Of a stretch of 64,000 nt of DNA, positions 49,413 to 59,251 are shown piece after piece. The translations under genes and the position numbers were made by a program. Position 1 is the first letter of the stretch; every line of letters begins with the position of its first letter. Source of the DNA: Polaribacter sp. IC066 (GTDB lineage Bacteria > Bacteroidota > Bacteroidia > Flavobacteriales > Flavobacteriaceae); the NCBI RefSeq assembly GCF_007997085.1, contig NZ_VORR01000001.1:105776-169775 (forward strand), written 5' to 3'. Under the pieces are notes generated by a model, which searched no databases, was not told the origin of the DNA, and worked only from the letters and a program-made list of their open reading frames with translations.

Positions 49413-49442
49413 AAACACTTCAAAATTGAGGTGTTTTTTTTT
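49413..49442 (+). terminator. Terminator between peptide 2 and the kinase-like gene
   Basis: A 10-bp stem with one G-U pair (49413-49422 with 49427-49436), loop AAAT, and a run of nine T (49434-49442). It ends 34 nt before the kinase-like ATG, so that gene is expressed by read-through or from its own promoter. Confidence 0.8.
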
Positions 49443-49476
49443 GCTACTAACTACAAAACACTTACATTTATTCTTT

Positions 49477-50607
49477 ATGAAAAAAACAACAATACTCAAT
49501 AAGGTTTTTGATGACCAAACTATTTCTTGGTTCGAAAATAAGAATGAATATGTAGTGTTACAAAACACTACAGCAAACATTTTAAAAGACATAAACCAAG
49601 GAAAACCAATTCATGAAATAGCTAAAACACTCTCAAAGAAATTAGAGATACCGATAGAAAAATCTATGGATTTTGTTAAAGAGCTTCAACATAAATTTTT
49701 TAAATCAAAAGGGAAAGCTGACATCGTTCATGATCATAAAAACCTTAAAAGACCAAAATCATTTGAATACACAAAGTTTTACAAAATAAATAATATTGTT
49801 TTTAAAGTTTCTTATCTCTCCGAAAAAGAACTTGCTTTTGTCCATCCCAAATTTGGTCATTTAACTACGGAGGAAACTAGTAGTTACCTGAATGAATTTG
49901 AGGTTTTTATAGATCAAAATTATATATTTCTTTATGTAAATAATGAATTGATAGGCTCTTGGAGTAATAATGAAATTCATTATTTTCAGGGTAAATTTTC
50001 TATGGAATTAATTCAGCAAATTCATCAGAAAAATGAAGAGGAATGGTTGGGCGTTTTTCATGCTTCGGCGATTAGTAATGGTCAAAAATCAATCTTATTT
50101 TTAGGAGATTCCGGCAACGGAAAAAGTACGTCTTTAGCTCTTTTGCAAGCAAACGGTTTTACCTGTTTAGCAGACGATTTTGTTCCTGTTGATGCAGAAA
50201 ACCAAGAGGTATATAGTTTTCCGGCAGCAATCTCTATAAAGAAGAATAGTTTAGAGGCCTTATTACCCTTGTACCCTGAATTAGAGACCTCTGCCGAATA
50301 CAATTTTACAAGATTAAATAAAATTGTTCGTTATTTAAAACCGAATAACTCCGATTTTTTTGCACATTTACCTTGTAATGATTTAGTTTTTATCAAATAT
50401 CAAAAAGACGCTGTACTCACCTGCCAAAAAATCTCTAAAATTAATGCTTTTCAACAATTAATTCCGGATTCTTGGTTATCACCCAAAAAAGAAAATGCTC
50501 AAAAATTTCTTGATTGGTTTGCTACCTTAAATTGTTACCAATTAACCTACTCTAACAATGATGAAATGATAGCCTCTGTTGAAAAAATATTTAAAAATAA
50601 ATTATAA
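49477..50607 (+). CDS. PqqD-like/HPr-kinase-like fusion protein
   Basis: The 376-residue product has an N-terminal PqqD-type domain (about residues 1-75: YVVLQNTTANILKDINQGKP), which in RiPP systems binds leader peptides. The C-terminal half is HPr-kinase-like, with Walker A FLGDSGNGKSTSLALL (glycine loop near residues 210-218) and LADDFVPVD. HPr-kinase homologues in lasso-peptide clusters phosphorylate a C-terminal serine of the precursor. The gene is directly downstream of the peptide 2 gene and intact. The start is the ATG at 49477; the frame extends upstream without a match. A peptide-phosphorylating role is inferred. Confidence 0.75.
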   Translation: MKKTTILNKVFDDQTISWFENKNEYVVLQNTTANILKDINQGKPIHEIAKTLSKKLEIPIEKSMDFVKELQHKFFKSKGKADIVHDHKNLKRPKSFEYTKFYKINNIVFKVSYLSEKELAFVHPKFGHLTTEETSSYLNEFEVFIDQNYIFLYVNNELIGSWSNNEIHYFQGKFSMELIQQIHQKNEEEWLGVFHASAISNGQKSILFLGDSGNGKSTSLALLQANGFTCLADDFVPVDAENQEVYSFPAAISIKKNSLEALLPLYPELETSAEYNFTRLNKIVRYLKPNNSDFFAHLPCNDLVFIKYQKDAVLTCQKISKINAFQQLIPDSWLSPKKENAQKFLDWFATLNCYQLTYSNNDEMIASVEKIFKNKL

Positions 50608-51005
50608 AGAAATCTTATTTTTTGTTGCTAAATGCCTAACAATTAGTCGTGAAGTTCACAATGACCAACCTCGAAGCAGACCATCGGGTGTAGCGTAAAG
50701 ATAAAAAAAACCTTTAAATTGTTTTTTAGCTTCCTACAATATTCTTTTCAACAACCCAGAATCTTTACAGTACGTTCATGACAAAGAAATTACAAAATAT
50801 CTTAAAGACTTTAACACATTATTAGAAAATGATACTTTGTGTATAAAACATCACAAAAAATCAAAACAAAATTATGTATTCTAGGTATATTAGACCTTAT
50901 TAATAAGTATGCTTTTAATGCAGCCTATAAAAACTGGTTTTTTACAAGAATTACCGATAAGGAATTCTACATTAAAAAATTAGTTCAATTAGGTTTAAAA
51001 GCAAT
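50608..51005 (+). pseudogene. Degenerate coding remnant and repeat fragment, family unknown
   Basis: About 400 nt without an intact gene. A short repeat fragment lies at 50659-50688. From about 50730 the plus strand reads like broken protein: YNILFNNPESLQYVHDKEIT, then after a TAG near 50882, LDLINKYAFNAAYKNWFFT and a stop at 51007-51009. At least one stop, and probably a frameshift, interrupt it. I could not identify the family. It runs up to the stop of the convergent mpl gene. Confidence 0.45.
50659..50688. repeat. Short copy of the dispersed repeat left end
   Basis: AATGACCAACCTCGAAGCAG resembles AATGAACAACCTCGGAGCAA at 38442 and a weaker form at 63601. Only the left end is recognisable. 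Confidence 0.4.
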
Positions 51006-52358
51006 CTAGACTAGCTCCTTAACCTCCTCAAAATCCAAACCACCATAGTTACCAGAACTCATTAAAACAACCGCTGTATTATCTAAATTTTGACTGAATA
51101 AAAAGTTCTTAAATTCCTGCGGATTTGTATAAATAATCAAATCATCTCTTTTAAAAGCGTCTGCTATTTGTTGTGCTGTAACCTCTTCTAATTGTTTAAT
51201 TTTTACTGCGTCTGGCGAATAAAAAACAACCGCTTTATCTGCAAAATCTAAAGCGCCCTTATACTCTGCTAAAAAATCGGCATTTAAACTAGAATACGTA
51301 TGCAACTCTAAACAAGCCAAAACGGTTCTCTCTGAATATTGTTCTTTTAATGCTTTTGTAGTTGCAGCAACCTTACTTGGGCTGTGTGCAAAATCCTTAA
51401 AAATAACAGTAGAATTCGTTTCTACAATTTTCTCTAAACGTTTGCTTGCGCCGCTAAAACTTTCAATAGCCTCGTAAAAATCATCTTCGTCAATTCCCAT
51501 GTGCTGACAAATCCATTTTGCGCCAGCTAAATTTTGAAGATTGTATTTTCCGAAAATTTCTAAAGGTAGATCGCCTTCAGCCGTTTCTAGATACGTTATT
51601 CCGTTTTCTATAAAATGCTTTGGTGTTTCGTAAGGATATTTTTTAATATGATTTTCTGATGTTTCAACAATCTCTTTTACATGCTCATCTTCGATATTAT
51701 ACACCATACCTCCCCCATTAATCAAAGAATCTGTAAAAATCTTAAACTGTTCTTTATAATTTTCAAAAGTCGGAAAAACATTAATATGATCCCAGGCAAT
51801 ACCGCTTAACAAAGCGATATTGGGTTTGTACAAATGAAATTTAGGACGCCGATCAATTGGCGAACTCAAATATTCATCACCCTCTAAAACAATAAAATCG
51901 TTTTCTTTCGTTAAATGCACCATCGTTTCAAAACCTTCTAATTGTGCGCCAACCATGTAATCAACTTCTCTATCATGATAATTTAGCACGTGTAAAATCA
52001 TGGAAGTAATGGTTGTTTTACCATGAGAACCACCAATTACAACCCGTGTTTTATCTTTAGATTGCTCATATAAAAACTCTGGATATGAATATATTTTTAA
52101 ACCTAATTCTTGCGCTTTTAACAATTCTAAATTGTCTATTTTAGCATGCATTCCAAGAATTATAACGTCTAAATTAGAAGAAATTTTCTCTGGAAACCAC
52201 CCAAATTCTTTTGGTAACAATCCATGTTTTTCTAAACGAGCTTTAGACGGATTGTGAATGGTATCATCACTTCCAGAAACTTGGTATCCTTTTTGGTGTA
52301 AAGCAATTGCTAAATTGTGCATTGCACTTCCTCCAATGGCAATAAAATGTATGTTCAT
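51006..52358 (-). CDS. mpl: Mpl: murein tripeptide ligase
   Basis: Mpl attaches the recycled tripeptide L-Ala-gamma-D-Glu-meso-DAP to UDP-MurNAc, reusing cell-wall peptides. The 450-residue product has the Mur ligase layout: NAD-like N-terminal fold (IHFIAIGGSAMHNLAIALH), ATP loop VIGGSHGKTTITSMI, LEGDEYLSSPIDRRPKFHLY (an Mpl trait) and DFAHSPSKVAATTKAL. The ATG at 52358 begins MNIHFIAIGG; a longer frame upstream (25 codons) includes the candidate promoter and is rejected. Confidence 0.9.
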   Translation of the reverse strand: MNIHFIAIGGSAMHNLAIALHQKGYQVSGSDDTIHNPSKARLEKHGLLPKEFGWFPEKISSNLDVIILGMHAKIDNLELLKAQELGLKIYSYPEFLYEQSKDKTRVVIGGSHGKTTITSMILHVLNYHDREVDYMVGAQLEGFETMVHLTKENDFIVLEGDEYLSSPIDRRPKFHLYKPNIALLSGIAWDHINVFPTFENYKEQFKIFTDSLINGGGMVYNIEDEHVKEIVETSENHIKKYPYETPKHFIENGITYLETAEGDLPLEIFGKYNLQNLAGAKWICQHMGIDEDDFYEAIESFSGASKRLEKIVETNSTVIFKDFAHSPSKVAATTKALKEQYSERTVLACLELHTYSSLNADFLAEYKGALDFADKAVVFYSPDAVKIKQLEEVTAQQIADAFKRDDLIIYTNPQEFKNFLFSQNLDNTAVVLMSSGNYGGLDFEEVKELV

Positions 52359-52377
52359 CAACAGAATTTTAAAGCTG

Positions 52378-52385
52378 CAAAAATA
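52378..52385 (-). promoter_or_regulatory. Candidate mpl promoter (TATTTTTG)
   Basis: On the minus strand TATTTTTG matches TAnnTTTG, about 20 nt before the ATG at 52358. No good -33 element. It lies inside the longer version of the frame, which supports the later start. Confidence 0.4.
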
Positions 52386-52526
52386 CAAAAGGTTCTTAAA
52401 TTTCGTTAGATATTTACCCTTAAACTCATTCAAAATGTAGTTTTACTCGTAAAATGATCGTGTAAACTAAATATGAATTGTATTTTTATATAAATTAACT
52501 GATTTTTGGTGTTCGTAAAATTTAAT

Positions 52527-55500
52527 ATGATGAAAAAAAAGACACTTTTATTATGCTTTATTATCCTCTTCTCTTTATCGTCTAAAGCTCAAGATACTTT
52601 TGATGCACTTTGGACGCAAGTTGAAAAATTAGAAGTTGATAATTTACCAAAATCTGCCTTAAAAATTGTAGAGGGTATTTATGCAAAAGCCGAAAAAGAA
52701 ACTAACGCTTCACAGCTTATAAAATCACTTTTTTACAAAAGTAAATTTTCTTTAACTTTAGAAGAAGATGCGCAATTAAAAATAATTAACAGCTTTAAAG
52801 AGCAAATTTCTAAAAGTGATTTTCCGACAAAAAATGTACTAGAAAATATTCTAGGAAATTTATATTGGCAATATTTTAATCAAAATAGATATCAATTTTA
52901 CAATCGTACAAAAACAACAAATAAAGTTGATATCAATGATTTTAGAACCTGGGACTTAACAACACTTTTTGAAGAAATTCAACACTATTTTAATGCTTCC
53001 TTAAAAAATGCTATTGAACTTCAAAAAATAGAAATAGCGGCATTTGCAACTATTTTACAAATTAACACAGACGCCAAAATTTACAAACCTACTTTGTTTG
53101 ATTTTCTTGCCAATAATTCGTTAGAATTCTACAAATCTTCTGAAACTTCAAGTACCCGTCCTTCGTATAAATTCGTCATCAATAATGCTGCTTTTTTCGG
53201 TGATGCAACAACTTTTTCTGATTTAGAAATTTCATCAAAAGATAGTTTGTCTCTGCAATTGAATGCTTTAAAAGTATATCAAAAATTGATTGCGTTTCAC
53301 CTCAAACAAAACAACAAAAACGCATTAGCAGCAATTGATATTCAACGATTAAATTTTGTACATCTACATGGAACTTTTGAGGCTAAAGAAGTGCTTTTAA
53401 TATCGACCTTACAAACATCAAAAGAGTTGTTTAAAAATCATGAAGCAAGTGGTTTGTATGCCTTTGAAATTGCAGAAATCTATAAAAATAAGTCTCTCAA
53501 CAAAAAGGCTTTGGCTATTTGTAATGAAATTATAAAACAATTCTCTAAAAGTTTAGGCGCTCAAAAATGTGTTATTTTAAAATCTCAAATTGAACAGAAA
53601 TCACTTTCTATACAAGCTGAAGAATACAGTCCGATTGATAAAAATTCTAGACTATTAGTGAATTATAAAAATGTAGAAAAGTTGTTTTTCACAGCGTATC
53701 ACATCGACCTAAAACAAGAAGAACAGTTTCATAAAATTTACAAGTTTGAAGATAAAAAAATATTCATCAATCAACTTGAGAAAGCATCAACTTGGAATCA
53801 TCAATTAAGAAACGAAGAAGATTATGCACAACATGCTACAGAAGTAATTGTTCCGAAATTTAAAAACGGAACCTATTTAATTTTGGCATCCGAAAATGAA
53901 GATTTCAATGATAATTCGATTTACGGAACTACCGGTATTCAAGTGACCAATTTAACACTCATTGAAAATAATTTTGATCAAGAATACAGCTATCAAATTG
54001 TAGACAGAAATACAGGAAAACCGATTAAAAAGGCCAAAATTCACCTTAAAAATAAAGTATTTCAAAATCTAAATTATATCAACAAAAAATTGATCACAGA
54101 TAAAAACGGTTTCGCTTCTTTTAAAAGCGATGAAGTTTATCAAAACGTACAACTATCGGTGACTACTGATAACGATTTTGCCACTTTTGGAAATCATTAT
54201 TTTTATAGACGTGCTAACCAATATTACAAAAATGATACTGATGATGACGTTATTATAAAACCCTTTATTTTTACGGATAGAAGAATTTATAGACCCGGAC
54301 AAACTGCTTACTTTAAAGCAATTGTCATTAAAAAACAAGGAGATACATCTACAGTTTTTAAAAATGAATATGTTGAAATTACCTTACATGATGTGAACAA
54401 TCAAGTTGTAAAAACACTCGATTTAAAACTAAACGAATTTGGTTCTGTAGCTGGTGAGTTTATAATTCCGAATAACGGTTTAACAGGAGAGTTTTCTATT
54501 GAAGTAGAAGAAAGTACTGAACATGACAGCAAATTTTATGACAAAGATGATTTTGAATTTGACTATAATAATTCCACCACAATTTCTGTAGAAGAATACA
54601 AAAGACCCAATTTTATAACCGAATTTAAGCCCGTTACAGAAAGTTTTAAAATTAACGATTCTGTAAAAATTACTGGTTTTGCAAAAGCCTTTTCTGGCGC
54701 AAATATTACCGATGCAAAAGTTGTCTATCGAGTGCATAGAAAAGTGCAATATCCTAGTTGGTATTATTGGAGACGACCAAACCCTGCTTCTAATTCTCAA
54801 GAAATAACAAACGGAGAAAGCATTACAGATGCATCTGGTAATTTTTCTATCAAATTTAAAGCTTTAGCTGATGAAACTGTTGATAATAAAAGTTTACCCA
54901 TTTTTAATTATGAAATAACTGCTGATGTAACAGACCTGAATGGAGAGACTAGAAGTGCAACAACAATTGTAAAAGTGGGTTATCATTCTTTATTAGCAAC
55001 GATTTCTATGGATGACAATATTGATAAAAACCAAAAAGAAACTATTATAAACATTGATACAAAAAACCTGAATGAAGAGTTTGTTGAAGCCAAAGGAACT
55101 ATCAAAATTTATAAATTACAAGCACCTAAAAATCCGTTGAGAAAAAGACCTTGGTCTGCGCCAGATTATCAAGATATTTCTGAAAATACCTTTAGAACCT
55201 TATTTCCGAATGATCCTTATATCGATGAAGAAAGTGATGCAAATAATTGGAAAAAAGGCGCGTTGGTTTTTACCAAAAATTTTGATACGTCAACATCCAA
55301 AGAAATCATTTTAAAAAATACAAAAAATTGGATTTCAGGGAAATACATCGTTATTTTAGACAGCAAAGATAAATTTGGACAAAAAGTTAAAGATGAAAAA
55401 AGAATAACCCTATTTTCATCAAAAGAAACAGCAATTGCAGACAATTCATTGTTTACCATCAACACGAACAAAACGTTTTATCAGGTTAATGATGAGGTTG

Positions 55501-58500
55501 AAATACAAATTGGTTCTGCATCTAAAAACATGACTGTTGTTATACAAATTGAAAAAGATCATAAAATTGTTGATACACAACTTATTCATTTAAATAACAG
55601 TACAAAAACAATTAAAATCCCTGTACATAAAGAAGATCTTGGCGGCTTTGCTATTAAATATCACTTTGTAAACTATAACTATTTTAAAAGCGGAAACTTA
55701 TTAATTAACGTTCCAGAAAAACAGGAATCTATAGAAATTACAACCAACATTTTTAGAGACAAGTTACAACCCGGTCAAAATGAAACGTGGAGTTTTACCA
55801 TTAAAAATGATAAAAACGATGCGGTTGCTTCAGAAGTTTTAGCGTCTATGTATGATGCTTCGTTAGATGAATTTAAAGCTCATAATTGGCAATTTGACCC
55901 TATAGTTTCGAAACAAAATTATTACTCTTACAATGTTAGTAATGCCAACAAAAGTTTTGGCAACACATACTTTTCTATCAATAATAATCAAAGAAATTAT
56001 GATCAATTTCCAAAAATTGGCAACACTACTTATAATTGGTTTGGGTTTAGTTTAAACAATAATCAATGGACAAATTTGCAATATTTAAGAAATACTAAAA
56101 GAAAAATAAATAGTTCTAGAAAAGATTTTGATGGTATGGTTACAGGTTTTATTACCGATGATAATGGAGAAGTTTTACCAGGAGTTTCAATTGGAATAAA
56201 AGGAACATCTTTTGGCACAGTAACAGATTTTGATGGAAATTATTCTATTAAAATTAAAAAAGGAGATGTATTAATTGTTAATTATTTAGGATTTATACCT
56301 AGAGAATTCTCTATTACCAATCAGACAAATTTAGATTTTGAATTAAAAGAAAGTTCAGAACATTTAGATGAAGTTGTGGTTATGGGTTATGGAACGTATA
56401 CCAAAGAAGCTTTTGTAGGTTCAGCAAATATGTTAAAAGGAAGAGCAGCAGGAATTGCAGTTCAAGAGGATTCTAAAAACATACCATTTGTTAAAATCAG
56501 GGGCAAAAACAGTCTTACGGGCAGCAACAACCCTCTGTATGTTGTTGATGGTTTAATTGTAGCTTCTTTTGATGAAAACAGCAAGAATATTGTAACTATT
56601 TCGATTTTAAAAAATGCTGCAGCAACTTCTTTATATGGTTCAAGAGCCTCAAATGGCGTTGTTATTATCACCACAAAAGCGGGTCAATCAAAAATAATCG
56701 CAGCATTATCTCAAGTTAAAGTGCGTAAAAACTTTAAAGAAACCGCTTTTTTTTATCCGCAGTTAAAAACAGATAAAGAAGGTAAAATAAGCTTCTCTTT
56801 TACAATGCCAGAAGCTTTAACAAGATGGAAATTACAATTACTAGCGCATACAAAAGATTTAAAATCGGCAACAAAAACATTACAAACCGTTACTCAAAAA
56901 GAATTGATGGTGATACCAAATGCGCCGAGATTTTTAAGAGAAAAAGATACGATTATAATAAGTGCTAAAATAACCAACCTTACTAATAATCAGTTGAGCG
57001 GCTTTGCCAAATTGATTTTAACCGATGCTATTTCTGGGAAAGACATTACAAACAATCTGTTAAAGAAAGATGGTTCTCTCCCTTCGGGAGAGATAGAAGG
57101 CACTGCCAACGTGAGCTTTTCGGTTGATAAAGACGGAAATACAAATGTTTCTTGGCGTTTATCAATCCCCGAAAACATACAAGCTGTTCAATATAAGATT
57201 GTAGCAAAAGCTGGTAATTTTTCTGACGGAGAACAAAATGTGTTGCCTGTTTTAACCAACAGAATGTTGGTAACAGAAACATTACCAATGTGGATTCGAT
57301 CAAATGAAACGAAAACTTTTACATTGGATAAATTGAAGAATAATTCATCATCAACTTTAAAAAATCACAAGCTGACTTTAGAAATGACGTCAAATCCTGC
57401 TTGGGTTGCCATTCAGTCTTTGCCATATTTAATGGAATATCCTTATGAATGCGCAGAGCAAACCTTCTCTAAATATTATGCAAATACATTGGCGAGTTTC
57501 GTGGCAAATTCAAATCCGAAGATTCAAGAAGTATTTAATTCTTGGAGAAACTCTGATGCTCTTTTATCAAATTTAGAAAAAAATCAGGAATTAAAATCGC
57601 TAATCATTCAAGAAACGCCTTGGTTAAGAGATGCGCAATCTGAAACGGAACAAAAAAAGAGAATTGGCTTGTTGTTCGATTTGAATAAAATGCAAAACGA
57701 ACAAGAAAGGGCGATTCATAAATTGCAAGATATGCAAATGAATTCTGGCGGATTTCCTTGGTTTAAAGGAAGTCGTTATGAAAACGTTTTTATAACGCAA
57801 CACATTGCAACGGGATTTGGGCATTTGCAAAAATTGGGAGTTACTGATGTTGACGCATCCACCAGAAAAATGATTGAAAAATCTGTACAGTTTTTAGATG
57901 TCGAATTATTAAAAAACTATAAGCAATTATTAAAAAGAGCTGAAAAAATAAAACAAAAATCAAACATCAAAAAAGATGGAGAAACGGCTTACAAAAATTA
58001 TCTATCAAAAAATAATTTAACCTATTTTACAATTCAATATTTGTATATGCGTAGTTTTTATGCTGATATCTCTCTAGATGATAAAACCAAAACAGCTGTT
58101 GATTACTACCGAAATCAAACTACAAAATACTGGAACGAATTTAATTTATACGCAAAAGGCCAAATTGCTTTATCGCTCTTTAGAAATGATGAAAAAGTAA
58201 CTGCCAACAAGATATTAAACTCTTTAGAAGAAAATTCAATTACTTCTGATGAATTAGGCATGTATTGGAAAACGAATAAGGCTGGTTATTACTATTATCA
58301 AGCGCCAGTGGAAACGCAAGCATTAATGATTGAAACTTTTTCTGAAGTTTTAGATCCTAACATACATCAAGACAAACAAAAAACCATTGACAATCTTAAA
58401 ATTTGGTTGCTTAAAAATAAGCAAACAAATAGATGGCCAACTACAAAGGCAACTACAGAAGCTATTTATGCCTTATTGCTAAATGGAAGTGATTGGATTT

Positions 58501-59156
58501 CTATTACAGAAATGGTGGCTATTAAAATTGGTGATCAAGAAATAAATTTAGCAGAAATAGAAAATGTAAAAATCGAAGCCGGAACAGGATATTTTAAAAC
58601 TTCTTGGAATGCTGCAGAAATTACTCCGAAAATGGCAGAAGTAACCATCCACAAAAAAGGAAATGGCACTGCTTGGGGAGCTTTGTATTGGCAGTATTTT
58701 GAGGATTTAGATAAAATTACATCCGCAGAAAGTCCGTTAAAAATAAATAAAAAATTGTTCTTAAAAGTAAATTCTGATACAGGAAAAGAATTGAAAGCAA
58801 TCAACAAAAACACACTTTTAAAAGTTGGCGATTTAATTACAGTTCGTATTGAATTGCGTTCAAATAGAGATCTAGAATTTATTCATATGAAAGATATGAG
58901 AGCCTCTGGTGTTGAACCTATTAATGTAATTTCTACCTACAAATGGCAAGATAATTTAGGGTATTATGAAAGCACAAAAGATGCCGCAACTAATTTCTTT
59001 TTTGATAAAATACCAAAGGGAATTTATGTTTTTGAATATGATGTTCGTGTAAACAATGCGGGTAACTTTAGCAACGGCATTACAACCATACAAAGCATGT
59101 ACGCGCCAGAATTTAGCAGCCACTCTAAAGGAATTCGTTTAAAAATTACTCCCTAA
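52527..59156 (+). CDS. Alpha-2-macroglobulin with inserted SusC-like carboxypeptidase-regulatory and plug module
   Basis: The 2209-residue product has a signal peptide (ending SKAQ), N-terminal helical region, MG2-type domains (FIFTDRRIYRPGQTAYFKAI) and the alpha-2-macroglobulin core (FYPQLKTDKEGKISFSFTMP). The thioester motif CAEQ lies at residues 1642-1645 (YPYECAEQTFSKYY). Bacterial members trap proteases at the surface or in the periplasm. Between about residues 1200 and 1386 lies a module like the N-terminus of SusC: VTGFITDDNGEVLPGVSIGI, TVTDFDGNYSIK, DEVVVMGYGTYTKEAFVGS and NPLYVVDGLIV, without any barrel. The insertion precedes the core domain. A wall-side role is inferred; the plug's role is unknown. 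Confidence 0.88.
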   Translation: MMKKKTLLLCFIILFSLSSKAQDTFDALWTQVEKLEVDNLPKSALKIVEGIYAKAEKETNASQLIKSLFYKSKFSLTLEEDAQLKIINSFKEQISKSDFPTKNVLENILGNLYWQYFNQNRYQFYNRTKTTNKVDINDFRTWDLTTLFEEIQHYFNASLKNAIELQKIEIAAFATILQINTDAKIYKPTLFDFLANNSLEFYKSSETSSTRPSYKFVINNAAFFGDATTFSDLEISSKDSLSLQLNALKVYQKLIAFHLKQNNKNALAAIDIQRLNFVHLHGTFEAKEVLLISTLQTSKELFKNHEASGLYAFEIAEIYKNKSLNKKALAICNEIIKQFSKSLGAQKCVILKSQIEQKSLSIQAEEYSPIDKNSRLLVNYKNVEKLFFTAYHIDLKQEEQFHKIYKFEDKKIFINQLEKASTWNHQLRNEEDYAQHATEVIVPKFKNGTYLILASENEDFNDNSIYGTTGIQVTNLTLIENNFDQEYSYQIVDRNTGKPIKKAKIHLKNKVFQNLNYINKKLITDKNGFASFKSDEVYQNVQLSVTTDNDFATFGNHYFYRRANQYYKNDTDDDVIIKPFIFTDRRIYRPGQTAYFKAIVIKKQGDTSTVFKNEYVEITLHDVNNQVVKTLDLKLNEFGSVAGEFIIPNNGLTGEFSIEVEESTEHDSKFYDKDDFEFDYNNSTTISVEEYKRPNFITEFKPVTESFKINDSVKITGFAKAFSGANITDAKVVYRVHRKVQYPSWYYWRRPNPASNSQEITNGESITDASGNFSIKFKALADETVDNKSLPIFNYEITADVTDLNGETRSATTIVKVGYHSLLATISMDDNIDKNQKETIINIDTKNLNEEFVEAKGTIKIYKLQAPKNPLRKRPWSAPDYQDISENTFRTLFPNDPYIDEESDANNWKKGALVFTKNFDTSTSKEIILKNTKNWISGKYIVILDSKDKFGQKVKDEKRITLFSSKETAIADNSLFTINTNKTFYQVNDEVEIQIGSASKNMTVVIQIEKDHKIVDTQLIHLNNSTKTIKIPVHKEDLGGFAIKYHFVNYNYFKSGNLLINVPEKQESIEITTNIFRDKLQPGQNETWSFTIKNDKNDAVASEVLASMYDASLDEFKAHNWQFDPIVSKQNYYSYNVSNANKSFGNTYFSINNNQRNYDQFPKIGNTTYNWFGFSLNNNQWTNLQYLRNTKRKINSSRKDFDGMVTGFITDDNGEVLPGVSIGIKGTSFGTVTDFDGNYSIKIKKGDVLIVNYLGFIPREFSITNQTNLDFELKESSEHLDEVVVMGYGTYTKEAFVGSANMLKGRAAGIAVQEDSKNIPFVKIRGKNSLTGSNNPLYVVDGLIVASFDENSKNIVTISILKNAAATSLYGSRASNGVVIITTKAGQSKIIAALSQVKVRKNFKETAFFYPQLKTDKEGKISFSFTMPEALTRWKLQLLAHTKDLKSATKTLQTVTQKELMVIPNAPRFLREKDTIIISAKITNLTNNQLSGFAKLILTDAISGKDITNNLLKKDGSLPSGEIEGTANVSFSVDKDGNTNVSWRLSIPENIQAVQYKIVAKAGNFSDGEQNVLPVLTNRMLVTETLPMWIRSNETKTFTLDKLKNNSSSTLKNHKLTLEMTSNPAWVAIQSLPYLMEYPYECAEQTFSKYYANTLASFVANSNPKIQEVFNSWRNSDALLSNLEKNQELKSLIIQETPWLRDAQSETEQKKRIGLLFDLNKMQNEQERAIHKLQDMQMNSGGFPWFKGSRYENVFITQHIATGFGHLQKLGVTDVDASTRKMIEKSVQFLDVELLKNYKQLLKRAEKIKQKSNIKKDGETAYKNYLSKNNLTYFTIQYLYMRSFYADISLDDKTKTAVDYYRNQTTKYWNEFNLYAKGQIALSLFRNDEKVTANKILNSLEENSITSDELGMYWKTNKAGYYYYQAPVETQALMIETFSEVLDPNIHQDKQKTIDNLKIWLLKNKQTNRWPTTKATTEAIYALLLNGSDWISITEMVAIKIGDQEINLAEIENVKIEAGTGYFKTSWNAAEITPKMAEVTIHKKGNGTAWGALYWQYFEDLDKITSAESPLKINKKLFLKVNSDTGKELKAINKNTLLKVGDLITVRIELRSNRDLEFIHMKDMRASGVEPINVISTYKWQDNLGYYESTKDAATNFFFDKIPKGIYVFEYDVRVNNAGNFSNGITTIQSMYAPEFSSHSKGIRLKITP

Positions 59157-59214
59157 AATTTGAATTGTGTTAATAAGTCATTTGGTAGAGTGCATTTCAT
59201 TCCCGTTTTAATTC

Positions 59215-59222
59215 TAATTTTG
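59215..59222 (+). promoter_or_regulatory. Candidate promoter (TAATTTTG) for the small barrel gene
   Basis: TAATTTTG matches TAnnTTTG, 29 nt before the ATG at 59252. No clear -33 element at the usual spacing. Confidence 0.4.
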
Positions 59223-59251
59223 CATTATAAAAACAAAATAAAAAATCAATC

